A program made the translations under genes and the position numbers. Positions 8,333-17,552 of a stretch of DNA of 64,000 nt are shown piece by piece. The notes under the pieces were generated by a model, which had not been told where the DNA came from, did no database searches, and was given only the letters and a program-made list of their open reading frames with translations. The stretch is from Vibrio hepatarius (GTDB lineage: Bacteria; Pseudomonadota; Gammaproteobacteria; Enterobacterales; Vibrionaceae): positions 152,813 through 216,812 of the forward strand of contig NZ_JAHKPM010000065.1 of NCBI RefSeq assembly GCF_018860525.1, read 5' to 3'. Positions within the stretch are counted from its first letter, which is position 1. Each line of letters starts with the position of its first letter.

Positions 8333-10222
8333 ATGAATGAATCATCTAATAGTCGGCAATTTTCTTTTACTTTGTCGATACACGCAAAGTTGGTTTTGAT
8401 CAACCTGACGTTACTAGTGTGCGTCGGCTTATATGCATTTTATGAACATTCTAGCTTTTCTAATTTTGAGTCTCTCGAACATGCTGCTACAGAAAACCTG
8501 CAAGGATCAGTAGACTTGTTAATGTTACGACGCCACGAAAAGGATTTTTTGGCGAGAAAAGATATGAAGTACCCTCAACATTTCGACCAAGTATTTGAAG
8601 AGCTTTCTCAGCGGTTAATCAAGCTTAATCTTTTATTGAAGTCTCACAATCTTCATCTAGAAGAACAGACAATAAACATCATTGAAACTTTAGATAAATA
8701 TCAAGAACAATTTCATCTACTAGTTGAAAAAGTCGATATTATCGAAGGTAAAAACAATCCAAACAACTATAAGCTTCAATTAGAAACTTCAAGAAAAGTA
8801 TTAAAAAACGCAGTATCCAACTTTGATAATTTCACCTTAGAAGTTATGCTCTTAGAGCTTATGGAAACGGATTATCGTTACTTGGCCAATTCAACCTTTG
8901 ATACCAGTAACGCTTTACTCTCAGCAGTCTCTAAATTTTCTTCAAGTGAACATGTGCCCAATTCGTTAGAACCTGCACTTGAGCAATATCGACATGATAT
9001 TGAAAACGTGCTCAATGCGTCTAAAGCATTAGGTCATTCATCCACCGAGGGATTAAGAGCAGAGCTGAGAAAAAATGTTCAAAGTGCCGAGAATGATATT
9101 AAAACACTGCAAGCTGAAATCAGCCAAGCAATAAGTATAAAAGCCGAGCAAATTCGTAGCCAACTTTTAACTTTTGGAAGTGCTATTGTCGTATTACTAT
9201 CAATGCTTTTATTCTTTATCGGTAGGAGTATTCTCGGGCGTATATCAGCAATAAATTGTTTGATGCAAGAAATTGCTAGTGGAGATGGTGATCTCACGGT
9301 CAGAATGAATGCAAAAGGTAGTGATGAATTAGCTCAACTAGCAAACTCTTTTGACTTATTTATTTCTAGATTACATTGCAACATTCAAGAGGTCGCAAAG
9401 GTAATGTCAGTTCTCACCGAAAGCTCCGAGAGTTCTAAAGACAGTGCACGTAAAAGTATGAAAAATGCAGAGCAGCAAAAAGTTCAATCAGAGTCAGTCG
9501 CAACTGCTGTGAATGAGCTGGTCATGACCAGTAATGAAATCACCTCCAATATAGAATGTGCTGCAAGTAATGCAGAAAAGATGAAAATCGAAGCAAGCAA
9601 TGCCTTGAATATCACACACTCTACAAGCGAATGTATACAATCTCTGTCTTCAAATATTTCAGAATCACAAGACCTAACGATAGATTTAGCTGAGCAAAGT
9701 AAAGAAATAAACCAAGTCATCACTGCCATCCAAAACATTGCTGAACAAACAAATCTTCTCGCGCTAAATGCAGCGATTGAAGCGGCACGAGCTGGTGAAT
9801 ATGGACGAGGATTTTCTGTCGTAGCAGACGAAGTTCGACAACTATCATTAATGACAAATAACTCCACTCATCAAATTGAGACTACTATTCATGAGTTGAC
9901 ATCTGGTATCCAAGATACCGTATCCAAAATGGCGTCCAGTATTGAGTTAGCTCAACATACTAAAGAAACAACGAAAGATGTGGTAGGTGCTATTGAAGCC
10001 ATGGTGAAACGTATTAATGAAATGTCAGACATGAATACACAAATCGCGACCGCGTCAGAGCAGCAATCTATGGTTTCCGCTGAAATAGACCGGAATATTA
10101 CTGAAATAGCTCATCTTGCAGGTAACACACACCAAATTGTATCAAGTTCAGTACATTGCAGTGAGCAAGTATCTAATGTCAGCCAGAAACTAGAGAAAAT
10201 CGTTGCACAATTTAAATACTAG
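8333..10222 (+). CDS. Methyl-accepting chemotaxis protein
   Basis: The ATG at 8333 is chosen over 8306 because GGAG lies about 8 bp upstream of it. The 629-residue protein has a short cytoplasmic tail, TM1 around residues 20-40, a roughly 240-residue helical periplasmic sensor with many Glu/Lys/Leu residues (HBM- or four-helix-bundle-like), TM2 near 278-297 and a HAMP domain. The long signalling coiled coil carries the hairpin tip EQTNLLALNAAIEAARAGE. It would steer the flagellar motor through CheA/CheW. The ligand cannot be told from sequence. It has no che gene neighbour, as is usual for Vibrio receptors. Confidence 0.93.
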   Translation: MNESSNSRQFSFTLSIHAKLVLINLTLLVCVGLYAFYEHSSFSNFESLEHAATENLQGSVDLLMLRRHEKDFLARKDMKYPQHFDQVFEELSQRLIKLNLLLKSHNLHLEEQTINIIETLDKYQEQFHLLVEKVDIIEGKNNPNNYKLQLETSRKVLKNAVSNFDNFTLEVMLLELMETDYRYLANSTFDTSNALLSAVSKFSSSEHVPNSLEPALEQYRHDIENVLNASKALGHSSTEGLRAELRKNVQSAENDIKTLQAEISQAISIKAEQIRSQLLTFGSAIVVLLSMLLFFIGRSILGRISAINCLMQEIASGDGDLTVRMNAKGSDELAQLANSFDLFISRLHCNIQEVAKVMSVLTESSESSKDSARKSMKNAEQQKVQSESVATAVNELVMTSNEITSNIECAASNAEKMKIEASNALNITHSTSECIQSLSSNISESQDLTIDLAEQSKEINQVITAIQNIAEQTNLLALNAAIEAARAGEYGRGFSVVADEVRQLSLMTNNSTHQIETTIHELTSGIQDTVSKMASSIELAQHTKETTKDVVGAIEAMVKRINEMSDMNTQIATASEQQSMVSAEIDRNITEIAHLAGNTHQIVSSSVHCSEQVSNVSQKLEKIVAQFKY

Positions 10223-10380
10223 TGACTACTGGCTAAATTAACCGAAGAAAATAAAGCAGTTAATATGCGCACAAGTCACGCATGAGATAGTAGAAGCTAA
10301 AAGCAGTTGTTAAATCAAAGCTTGCTGTCGCTCGGAAATAGTCATGTCGACTTGCCGGACACAGTTGCCTGGAGAAAACA

Positions 10381-11454
10381 ATGAAAACACTATTACAATT
10401 AGCTTTTTTATTATGGAACACACATTGCTATGCACAGTCACTTATGCCCCCCATTGATATAATCAAAATCGATCAAAGCATAATAGAGTCATACAATGAG
10501 GTCAATTTCATATCTGAAGATAATTTTGTCTTTCGCCCCATTCAGCACCCTTTTGCGATGCAAATGTACTTCTCCGATTATTCTGACTGGCTGGTACTTG
10601 AAGAAGATCTCTTGCATTGGAGTGGTTCTATGGGAATAGACCCAAGAGTTATATTAACTACATTAGCTACAACATCTGGTTGGTCTCCAGAATCTAAAGC
10701 AACTGAAACTTCTATTGCCGACTTAAAACGTGACATAAAGCTTGTTGCAAACCATCTTTCTCAGCTTTTTTATTACGCCATAAATCATGATTTATCTGAT
10801 AACCAAACCGTAATGTTTTCTATTATATCGTCATTAAATGCAAATACTCCGTGGTCTCAATGGCAGAGTTTTTACATTGAATGGTTCGGTGAGCCTAGCT
10901 CTGATCAAAGTAAATCCGAATCACCACAACCCAATATGCAGTGGCCATGGAGAGCTGGTTATAATTGGATACCTAATGGGCCACACTCACACACTGGATC
11001 AGGGTTTCCCCTGTCATCTATTGATGTTTCTTATGACTGGCCCCGTTGGGGAGGACAAACATACAGTGTAACTGCAGCACATGATGGTTATGTATCAGTG
11101 TTTTCACGATGTCAGGTCAGAGTTACTCAACCTAGTGGGTGGGCGACAAATTACTATCATATGGATGGAATAGACATCCAAGATGGTGAATGGGTTAATA
11201 AAAACCAAAGGATTGGCAGCTACGCAAGTCAAAAGAACGTAGCTCTTTGTCAAGGTGGTTCCTCAACAGGCCCGCATCTACATTTTTCAGTACTATTAAA
11301 CGGACGCTTCAAATCATTACAAAATTTATCTCTTGGCCCTTATCGTATCGATGTTGGACGATATAGCTATGATAACAATTGCCGTTATACATGGATGATT
11401 GATAATAGATTAAACAATAAGAAATGTTTTTGGTCTAGTATCGACAATCCATAA
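10381..11454 (+). CDS. Secreted M23 family (LasA-like) metallopeptidase
   Basis: The 357-residue protein has a short signal peptide ending near HCYA/QS, a helical N-terminal half, and a C-terminal M23 domain. Zinc ligands are visible: H204 and D215 in HTGSGFPLSSIDVSYD, and H299-L-H301 in GPHLHFS. The arrangement resembles LasA/beta-lytic endopeptidases, which cut peptidoglycan cross-bridges or Gly-rich peptides of other bacteria or hosts. It stands alone, with a terminator directly after it. The LasA-type assignment is from the spacing and the Tyr/Trp-rich surroundings; an endogenous wall role cannot be excluded. Confidence 0.85.
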   Translation: MKTLLQLAFLLWNTHCYAQSLMPPIDIIKIDQSIIESYNEVNFISEDNFVFRPIQHPFAMQMYFSDYSDWLVLEEDLLHWSGSMGIDPRVILTTLATTSGWSPESKATETSIADLKRDIKLVANHLSQLFYYAINHDLSDNQTVMFSIISSLNANTPWSQWQSFYIEWFGEPSSDQSKSESPQPNMQWPWRAGYNWIPNGPHSHTGSGFPLSSIDVSYDWPRWGGQTYSVTAAHDGYVSVFSRCQVRVTQPSGWATNYYHMDGIDIQDGEWVNKNQRIGSYASQKNVALCQGGSSTGPHLHFSVLLNGRFKSLQNLSLGPYRIDVGRYSYDNNCRYTWMIDNRLNNKKCFWSSIDNP

Positions 11455-11475
11455 TACCTAGTAAGTTACATCCGA

Positions 11476-11516
11476 AGAACCTCTTTTTGTTTACCATTAG
11501 AGGTTCTGTATTAATT
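11476..11516. terminator. Bidirectional terminator between convergent genes
   Basis: Nine-base stem AGAACCTCT / AGAGGTTCT with a 14-base loop and T-rich flank, located between the convergent peptidase gene and the leftward gene ending at 11527. Confidence 0.6.
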
Positions 11517-11526
11517 TTCAGCCCCC

Positions 11527-12120
11527 TTAAAACCGAGAGGTTAAGCTTGCAGTCATACTCTTAAGTCCAGTTAACCATTTTTTCACTGGCTGAATAATCC
11601 AATATCTTAATATGAATAAACTAATCTGTAGTAATATGTATTTTCGACCACAATACAAAACACATAGATATTCAAACTTATCACTTCTACCTTCAAACAA
11701 TATATTACGAAAAATAAACTTCTGTCGTTGGGCTACCTTTGGGTTTCTAGCGCCTCCCATGAAGTATCGTTTCTTCATTGAGAATGCTCTCCAACTAGCA
11801 TATATAAATACGTAACCACGTTCAAAGTCTGATAAAGTATCTTCTACCCAAATACTACCACCTTCTACAATATCATCACCTGAATCATAAAGATCATGTA
11901 CACGTATGTGCTGTGGCAAATCCGATAAATATACCAGTGGATGTTCACAATTAACCGTATAGCCTGCGCACATTCTACCATTAGAATCAAAAAAAGCGTC
12001 GACACAGGTGCGGCGTTTTAACTCATCAGCTTCAATGCCATGACCAGATACCAAATGATACTGTTTGGAAAATTCAAGTATTTCTTCATTTTCTGAGATT
12101 GTTTTGCATGTCAACATCAT
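11527..12120 (-). CDS. Unknown protein coupled to flavin oxidase
   Basis: A 197-residue protein I do not recognise. The middle part (AGYTVNCEHPLVYLSDLP, then GGSIWVE and GARNPKVAQRQK) is consistent with an alpha/beta fold such as a GNAT-like acyltransferase, but this is only an impression of pattern. A hydrophobic stretch (YILLQISLFILRYWII) sits near residues 160-175. Its start overlaps the stop of the upstream VAO-type oxidase by 4 bp, so the two are translationally coupled and most likely act together. Confidence 0.7.
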   Translation of the reverse strand: MMLTCKTISENEEILEFSKQYHLVSGHGIEADELKRRTCVDAFFDSNGRMCAGYTVNCEHPLVYLSDLPQHIRVHDLYDSGDDIVEGGSIWVEDTLSDFERGYVFIYASWRAFSMKKRYFMGGARNPKVAQRQKFIFRNILFEGRSDKFEYLCVLYCGRKYILLQISLFILRYWIIQPVKKWLTGLKSMTASLTSRF

Positions 12121-13766
12121 ACTATTTCTCCCTTATTATTAAATGGAGGTATCTTCATTTGATACCGCCCAGGAGCTAAAATGTTGTCGGTATCCAACGC
12201 CACTTTGATTTTATTTCGTAGGATTAATGCTTCAGATTCCAATTCTTCTTGACTATCAAAAGGCATCTCATCAACCGAACGTCGATAACAAGGCCATTGA
12301 TAACGTTGATAAAGAGAACTCAACTTTCGCCTTAATTCCGTTGCTTTATCGGTTTCTTCTGAGTTACTTGCATCATAATAAATACTTATAATTGCCTGAC
12401 ACATATGGGAACTGACTGCCGTTATAGTCACACCAAATTCAAAGCCCGCTTTATCAAATGCTTGTTTAGTTAAGCGCATACACTTTTCAACTTCATTACC
12501 TAACATCGGTACAGAAGGCGCTATCCAAAAAAAACCTGCTCCATCAATAACTGGATCCATTTTTTTTGGAATGTCACCATTATAACGCCAATAGCATCCT
12601 TTTAACGCGAGATCGTTGGGGTTACCTTCAAACATTTCCATCATTTTCGTAAAGTCGTTAAGGCTACTTTGTAAACGCCGATACATGGCTATGCGCCCAA
12701 AAAGTTTACCAGCAGCCTGCACTAAAGTGTTGGATTTATTTAGGTTATTAAAACTAACTATATTGACTTGAGCAATGGGTTTTAAAAGGTTTTTAACTCG
12801 TTTCGCTTTCGCTTTCGCAACCTCTCTAGTGCCAGAAATCAAAAATGCACCAGACCAAGGTGTAATAGCATGTTTCTTACAAAGTGAGGCTTTATCATGA
12901 TCACTAATACCTGCTGATGGATCCCATTCATCAAAATTGAAGCGTTCCATCATAGTCAATATACGATATTCATTTCCTAAGTGAGGTAAACCGTCAATAC
13001 TACCTTCCGATTTAAGTTGGCGCATTATCTCAATATATTCACACAAGTCATTCGAAGAATTAAGACGAACTAAACAACGTAAACTAGATTGAGGCCTTAA
13101 CATCAACTCAAACTTCATTTTGCTTACCACTGCAATGTTGTTTTGAGTGAATAACTCATGAAGATTAGCTGACAGACCGGCTCTACCGCAGTAACGAATG
13201 CTATGATTGAGTTCAAAAACCTCCCCAGTCGATAAAATCAGTTCACTTATTGTGAAGTGTCGACTTCTAATACCAACGGGACCATGGCCGAAACCTCTTT
13301 CTAATACATTTCCCACTATGCTTGTATCTGGCCCTGCACCAGTGCAATCTAACATCCATTTTGTGTGTTTTAGGTACTCAGCTAACTGACCTTGTGTTAC
13401 ACCTGGTTCAATTTCTACAACTCCGAGTTCCTCGTCAAAATTAAGAATACGATTCATTTCACTCATATCGAGCAAGATACATCCATCACTCGCGGGGGAT
13501 TTATAGCCATACCCCCAATTATTTCCTTTACTTATTGGGTAAAATGGTTGTTTATCGATAAAAGCTTGTCCGATAAATTGCTTAAGTTGCAGATCATTTT
13601 TTGGCTTGAACACTTCAGAAATGGTGCGTGAATGCTTACCGAGACCACTATGAACTTCTACCCCTTTAATACAGAAATCCTTCTCTTCAACACAAAACAA
13701 AACATGCTCCTTCATTGATATGTATATGGTTGATTGTTTTTTAAACCTTATTTTCTTAAGGCACAC
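12117..13766 (-). CDS. FAD-binding oxidase of the vanillyl-alcohol oxidase / p-cresol dehydrogenase type
   Basis: A 549-residue flavoprotein. The PCMH-type FAD domain shows FYPISKGNNWGYGYKSPASD, EIEPGVTQGQLAEYL and GPDTSIVGNVLERGFGHGP, which closely parallel vanillyl-alcohol oxidase, eugenol hydroxylase and p-cresol methylhydroxylase. The C-terminal substrate domain follows. Such enzymes oxidise alcohols or para-alkyl phenols, but the true substrate is unknown. The longest frame starts at a GTG (13766), with an ATG at 13715 as alternative; neither has a good ribosome binding site. No cytochrome partner gene is nearby. It overlaps the next gene by 4 bp. Confidence 0.8.
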   Translation of the reverse strand: MCLKKIRFKKQSTIYISMKEHVLFCVEEKDFCIKGVEVHSGLGKHSRTISEVFKPKNDLQLKQFIGQAFIDKQPFYPISKGNNWGYGYKSPASDGCILLDMSEMNRILNFDEELGVVEIEPGVTQGQLAEYLKHTKWMLDCTGAGPDTSIVGNVLERGFGHGPVGIRSRHFTISELILSTGEVFELNHSIRYCGRAGLSANLHELFTQNNIAVVSKMKFELMLRPQSSLRCLVRLNSSNDLCEYIEIMRQLKSEGSIDGLPHLGNEYRILTMMERFNFDEWDPSAGISDHDKASLCKKHAITPWSGAFLISGTREVAKAKAKRVKNLLKPIAQVNIVSFNNLNKSNTLVQAAGKLFGRIAMYRRLQSSLNDFTKMMEMFEGNPNDLALKGCYWRYNGDIPKKMDPVIDGAGFFWIAPSVPMLGNEVEKCMRLTKQAFDKAGFEFGVTITAVSSHMCQAIISIYYDASNSEETDKATELRRKLSSLYQRYQWPCYRRSVDEMPFDSQEELESEALILRNKIKVALDTDNILAPGRYQMKIPPFNNKGEIV

Positions 13767-13932
13767 TATAAAAATGGAATCGGATTATGTCACACATCCG
13801 ATACAAAACAACTCTCATATCAAGAACTTGAATATATTTAGCAAAATGAGATGCGGCCATTAACCATATTATATCTATGGGTTAATCTAATAGAGCATCA
13901 GTCTATAATTGGGTTACATTCTATGGGTAAGC

Positions 13933-15414
13933 TTAACTGTGATGCCTGTATAACTCATCTAGTGCAATTGATAGTCCATCCTCTTTAACAATTCTTATAT
14001 GTTCGCGTTTTAAATCTCGAGCATTTGTTAATCCACAGGAGTGTGCAATTAGGCCAATACCGTAGTGGATATACTTGTTATAGTTTGCGACACGCTCCAT
14101 TTTATCTTCAACATGAAGCCCTTGCTGAAGTCGCCTGTCATGAGTCGTTATACCCGTAGGGCAAGTATCTTTATTACATTGCAAGGCTTGAATACAACCC
14201 AATGCAAACATATGACCTCGTGCAGATACAACAAAATCAGCACCCAATGCTATAGCCCATGCAACCTTAGAGGGTGTAATTAGTTTCCCAGATGCAATCA
14301 ATTTTACTCTAGGAGTAAGCCCGTGTTCGTTTAGAAGATTGATGACTATAGGTAAACTTTCTTTGAGGGGTAAACCAACATAATCCATCAGTGGCTGTGG
14401 CGCAGCCCCTGTACCACCATCAGCACTATCTATTGTTATAAAGTCAGGAGCACAATCATGACCTCTTTTATCGATTTCATTCAAAAGTTCGTTTAGCCAA
14501 GTTTGCGAACCAAGTACTGCTTTGAAACCAACTGGCTTACCAGTCACATTACGAATTCGACTAATCATGTCAAGTAAATCGCCAATAGTGCGAACATCTG
14601 GATGCCCGTTAGGGCTTATTGAATCCTGTCCTTGAGGTATCCCTCGAATTTCAGCAATTTCATCCGTCACTTTACGGCCAGGTAAGATACCGCCTTTTCC
14701 AGGTTTGGCACCTTGACTCATCTTGATCTCAAACATTTTGACATTGTCATGTAATGCAATTTCTAACAACTTCTCATCAGAAAGTTTACCTTGCTGATCA
14801 CGCACACCATATTTTGCTGTACCGACTTGAAAAACAATATCGCACCCTCCTTCTAAATGATAAGTACTAAGACCTCCTTCTCCTGTGTTCAACCAGCACC
14901 CTGCCAATTTGGCGCCTTTTGACAATGCTCTCACCGCAGGTTTAGACAAGGAGCCAAAGCTCATTGCTGATATGTTAAAAATTGATGACGTGACATAAGG
15001 AATACGACAACCAGGTCCTATAGTTACTGGAGCAGGGGTAACCGCGTCTTCTTCAAGAGTTGGAAATGCACAATTCATAAACATAATAGTCCCTGTTGTG
15101 TCCAAGTTACGCGTAGAACCAAATGCGATAGTGCGATCAACATTTTTCGCTGCCTTATAAACCCAGCTTCTTTCAGCTCGATTAAATGGCATCTCTTCTC
15201 TATCCATCGCAAAAAAATACTGCCTAAAGAATTCACCCTGTTTCTCAAACAAATAGCGAAACCTTCCAATGACGGGGTAATTGTGCCTTATAGCATGCGT
15301 ATGTTGGCGTTTATCGGCAATATACATGTAGATAATACCGATAACTCCAATACCTATAAACAGAGTAAAAAGCCCTGAAAACAAATCGATACCTATGATA
15401 AAAAACTCACCCAT
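13933..15414 (-). CDS. FMN-binding glutamate synthase-like protein (membrane-anchored)
   Basis: A 493-residue protein with one N-terminal membrane helix (residues about 5-32) and then the FMN-barrel of glutamate synthase: ISAMSFGSLSKPAVRALSKG, NTGEGGLS, KMSQGAKPGKGG, the active-site DSADGGTGAAP and the Cys motif CNKDTCPTGI. It lacks the amidotransferase domain, as in the stand-alone GltS_FMN family, whose real reaction is often uncertain. It lies upstream of the flavin-oxidase pair on the same strand with a 166-bp gap, so it may be separately expressed. Confidence 0.87.
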   Translation of the reverse strand: MGEFFIIGIDLFSGLFTLFIGIGVIGIIYMYIADKRQHTHAIRHNYPVIGRFRYLFEKQGEFFRQYFFAMDREEMPFNRAERSWVYKAAKNVDRTIAFGSTRNLDTTGTIMFMNCAFPTLEEDAVTPAPVTIGPGCRIPYVTSSIFNISAMSFGSLSKPAVRALSKGAKLAGCWLNTGEGGLSTYHLEGGCDIVFQVGTAKYGVRDQQGKLSDEKLLEIALHDNVKMFEIKMSQGAKPGKGGILPGRKVTDEIAEIRGIPQGQDSISPNGHPDVRTIGDLLDMISRIRNVTGKPVGFKAVLGSQTWLNELLNEIDKRGHDCAPDFITIDSADGGTGAAPQPLMDYVGLPLKESLPIVINLLNEHGLTPRVKLIASGKLITPSKVAWAIALGADFVVSARGHMFALGCIQALQCNKDTCPTGITTHDRRLQQGLHVEDKMERVANYNKYIHYGIGLIAHSCGLTNARDLKREHIRIVKEDGLSIALDELYRHHS

Positions 15415-15962
15415 CTTTCTGCTCCAATCAGTTTTAATGTGTCTATTTTGTTCAGCTGACTTGATTAATATAGCCGACTATTTCTAATTAATTTGGGTTT
15501 AAGGATTCGAGTGATAGATCTGATTGCAGATGATGAATATTCATCTATTTATCAAAAAAAGATCACCAATAACGAGATATGCCTTTAAGTTCACATAAGC
15601 TGTTTAATATTGACTCCTATGACGAAGGTAGTCTAGATCATATTCAACTATGATTGCCTGCCAACCTACAGCTTTAGAACATTTTATATTTTGTCATAAC
15701 AACTCAGTAAGATTGAACACATAATCACTGTATAATGTTTGAGTACTAATTCAACTAAACGTTAATATAGACAACCCCCAAATCACCTAATTATTGGCCT
15801 ATCGAATGGATGTGATAGAATTATCAAAAGTGATGGATTTATTAATAACGCTATTTCCGTTGCCATCTATGGCTTCAATTACAACTGAATCACCACCATA
15901 TTGACTACAGAAAATTGAAAAAGTAATGCACCCAGTTTGTAAATTTAAACGGAGAAATGCAG
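15415..15962. other. Intergenic region before sugar-acid genes
   Basis: About 550 bp without a credible gene. It contains a perfect 14-bp palindrome GATGAATATTCATC at 15532-15545 that could be a regulator site, and a GGAG at 15951-15954 that is the ribosome binding site for the next gene. No tRNA or terminator was seen. Confidence 0.4.
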
Positions 15963-16688
15963 ATGAAAAAAACGTGTGTAATTACCGGAGGAAGCTCCGG
16001 AATTGGTCGAGCAATTACTGCTCTTTTTATAGACAATGGTTACAATGTCTATAACTTAGATATTAGCCAAAGCGACTTAGGCATCTATCTCGAGTGTAAC
16101 ATTACCGATCATGAAAGTGTTCATCAACATATTGATAATATAGCGAAAAATGGACCTATAGATGTCTTAATAACAAGTGCAGGAATACATTTTTCTGCAA
16201 ACATTGAAGACACTTCTGAGCAGGATCTACAACGAGTATTTGATATCAATGTAAAAGGCGCCTATTCTGCGGTACAAGCTGTTTTACCCAACATGAAAAA
16301 ATACAACTCGGGCTCGATTATAATACTCGCCTCAGATCAAGCATTAGTCGCTAAGCCAAACTCTTTTGCTTATAATTTAAGTAAAAATGCCCTTGCTTCA
16401 CTAGCAAAAACTACCGCCATAGATTATGCAAAATATAATATTAGAGCGAATGCCTTATGCCCAGGAACCATTGAAACACCTCTATACCATAAAGCTATTG
16501 AACACTATTGTGATGTTTCAGGTAGCGACATTAACGAAGTCCATAAAAGTGAAGCTCAAATGCAACCTTTAGCCCGCCTAGGGCAACCTCAAGAAGTTGC
16601 ACATTATGCACTTTTTCTTGCAAGCGATAATGCGTCCTTTATCACGGGCAGTACACCAGTCATTGATGGTGGCTACACAACAGGTTAA
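15963..16688 (+). CDS. Short-chain dehydrogenase/reductase
   Basis: The ATG at 15963 lies 8 bp after GGAG and is preferred to the ATG at 15957. The 241-residue protein has the cofactor motif TGGSSGIGRAI, the TSAG motif (NAG-like), catalytic Ser in ILASDQ and Tyr/Lys in YNLSK, and the C-terminal FITGSTPVIDGGY. This is a classical SDR. Its neighbours (lactonase, dehydratase, aldolase) suggest that it oxidises a sugar to its lactone, or a sugar-acid intermediate. It is followed 8 bp later by the lactonase gene. Confidence 0.9.
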   Translation: MKKTCVITGGSSGIGRAITALFIDNGYNVYNLDISQSDLGIYLECNITDHESVHQHIDNIAKNGPIDVLITSAGIHFSANIEDTSEQDLQRVFDINVKGAYSAVQAVLPNMKKYNSGSIIILASDQALVAKPNSFAYNLSKNALASLAKTTAIDYAKYNIRANALCPGTIETPLYHKAIEHYCDVSGSDINEVHKSEAQMQPLARLGQPQEVAHYALFLASDNASFITGSTPVIDGGYTTG

Positions 16689-16696
16689 TAAAAACA

Positions 16697-17548
16697 ATGT
16701 TTAAATTAATAGACTCCCACCTACATTTTTTTGATTTTGAAAATGGCGATTATCACTGGCTCAAACCTGATAACCCTCCGTTCTGGGAGGACAAAAGCCG
16801 CATCGCTCGAAGCTTTGTACAAGGTGACTTACAACTTAGTCCACCATTGGAACTAAGTGGCTATGTACATATTGAAGCTGGATATGATAATGATGACTTC
16901 TGGCGTGAAATCGAATGGCTAGAAAAGAACAATACCCTCCCCTTTAGAGCCGTCGCCTCTGCTGACCTTACCCGCTCACCAAATGAATTTGCTAAAGATA
17001 TCATCAAACTAAAGCAATATCATTCAGTAACTGGTATCAGGCATATTTTTGATGAACAAACGCTAAACTTGCTGAATAATTCTTATGTTTGTAAAAACCT
17101 TGAGCAACTAGCAAAAAATAACCTATCCTTCGATTTGCAGATGCCATTCAATGATTCAAAAGCCATTGACTGTCTTTTAACTCACATGGATTCGTTATCG
17201 CAGTTAAAAATCATCATTAACCATGCAGGGTTTCCTCCGCTAACTAATGACCCCACCTGGGAAACGTGGCTTTCTAGCATTAATTCTGTTGCAAAGTACC
17301 CTAATGTGGCCATTAAATGTTCAGGTTGGGAAATGAAATGCAGAGACTATAGTTTAAGTTGGGTCAATGAAATTATGACCGAATGCATCAAAGCCTTCGG
17401 CAACGACCGAGTAATGCTAGCAAGCAACTTTCCTTTATGCCTTTTTTCAGAAAGCTATCAATCTTTTTGGGAGCAACTTTTGCCGATGTCAGCAGACAAT
17501 ATGCAGGCGCTTCTCTACAACAACGCCTGCAATTGGTATAAGTTTTAG
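16697..17548 (+). CDS. Amidohydrolase-family sugar lactonase (COG3618-like)
   Basis: A 283-residue TIM-barrel hydrolase with HLHFFD (metal-binding HxH), HIEAG, IINHAGFPP and ASNFPLCLF near the C-terminus. The SNFP variant is typical of the COG3618 branch, which includes L-fuconolactonase and L-rhamnonolactonase. It would open a sugar lactone to the acid. The gene starts 8 bp after the dehydrogenase and ends 4 bp from the convergent dehydratase gene. The precise sugar is not deducible. Confidence 0.87.
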   Translation: MFKLIDSHLHFFDFENGDYHWLKPDNPPFWEDKSRIARSFVQGDLQLSPPLELSGYVHIEAGYDNDDFWREIEWLEKNNTLPFRAVASADLTRSPNEFAKDIIKLKQYHSVTGIRHIFDEQTLNLLNNSYVCKNLEQLAKNNLSFDLQMPFNDSKAIDCLLTHMDSLSQLKIIINHAGFPPLTNDPTWETWLSSINSVAKYPNVAIKCSGWEMKCRDYSLSWVNEIMTECIKAFGNDRVMLASNFPLCLFSESYQSFWEQLLPMSADNMQALLYNNACNWYKF

Positions 17549-17552
17549 CCTA

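Noticed and set aside
9484..9867. 127-codon open frame on the minus strand inside the chemotaxis gene
   Set aside because: Antisense to the conserved signalling hairpin, with no ribosome binding site or recognisable product.
16697..17548. Loss of the catalytic Asp in the lactonase (SNFP instead of SDWP)
   Set aside because: SNFP is, to my knowledge, the normal form in the COG3618 branch, so it is not a sign of inactivation.
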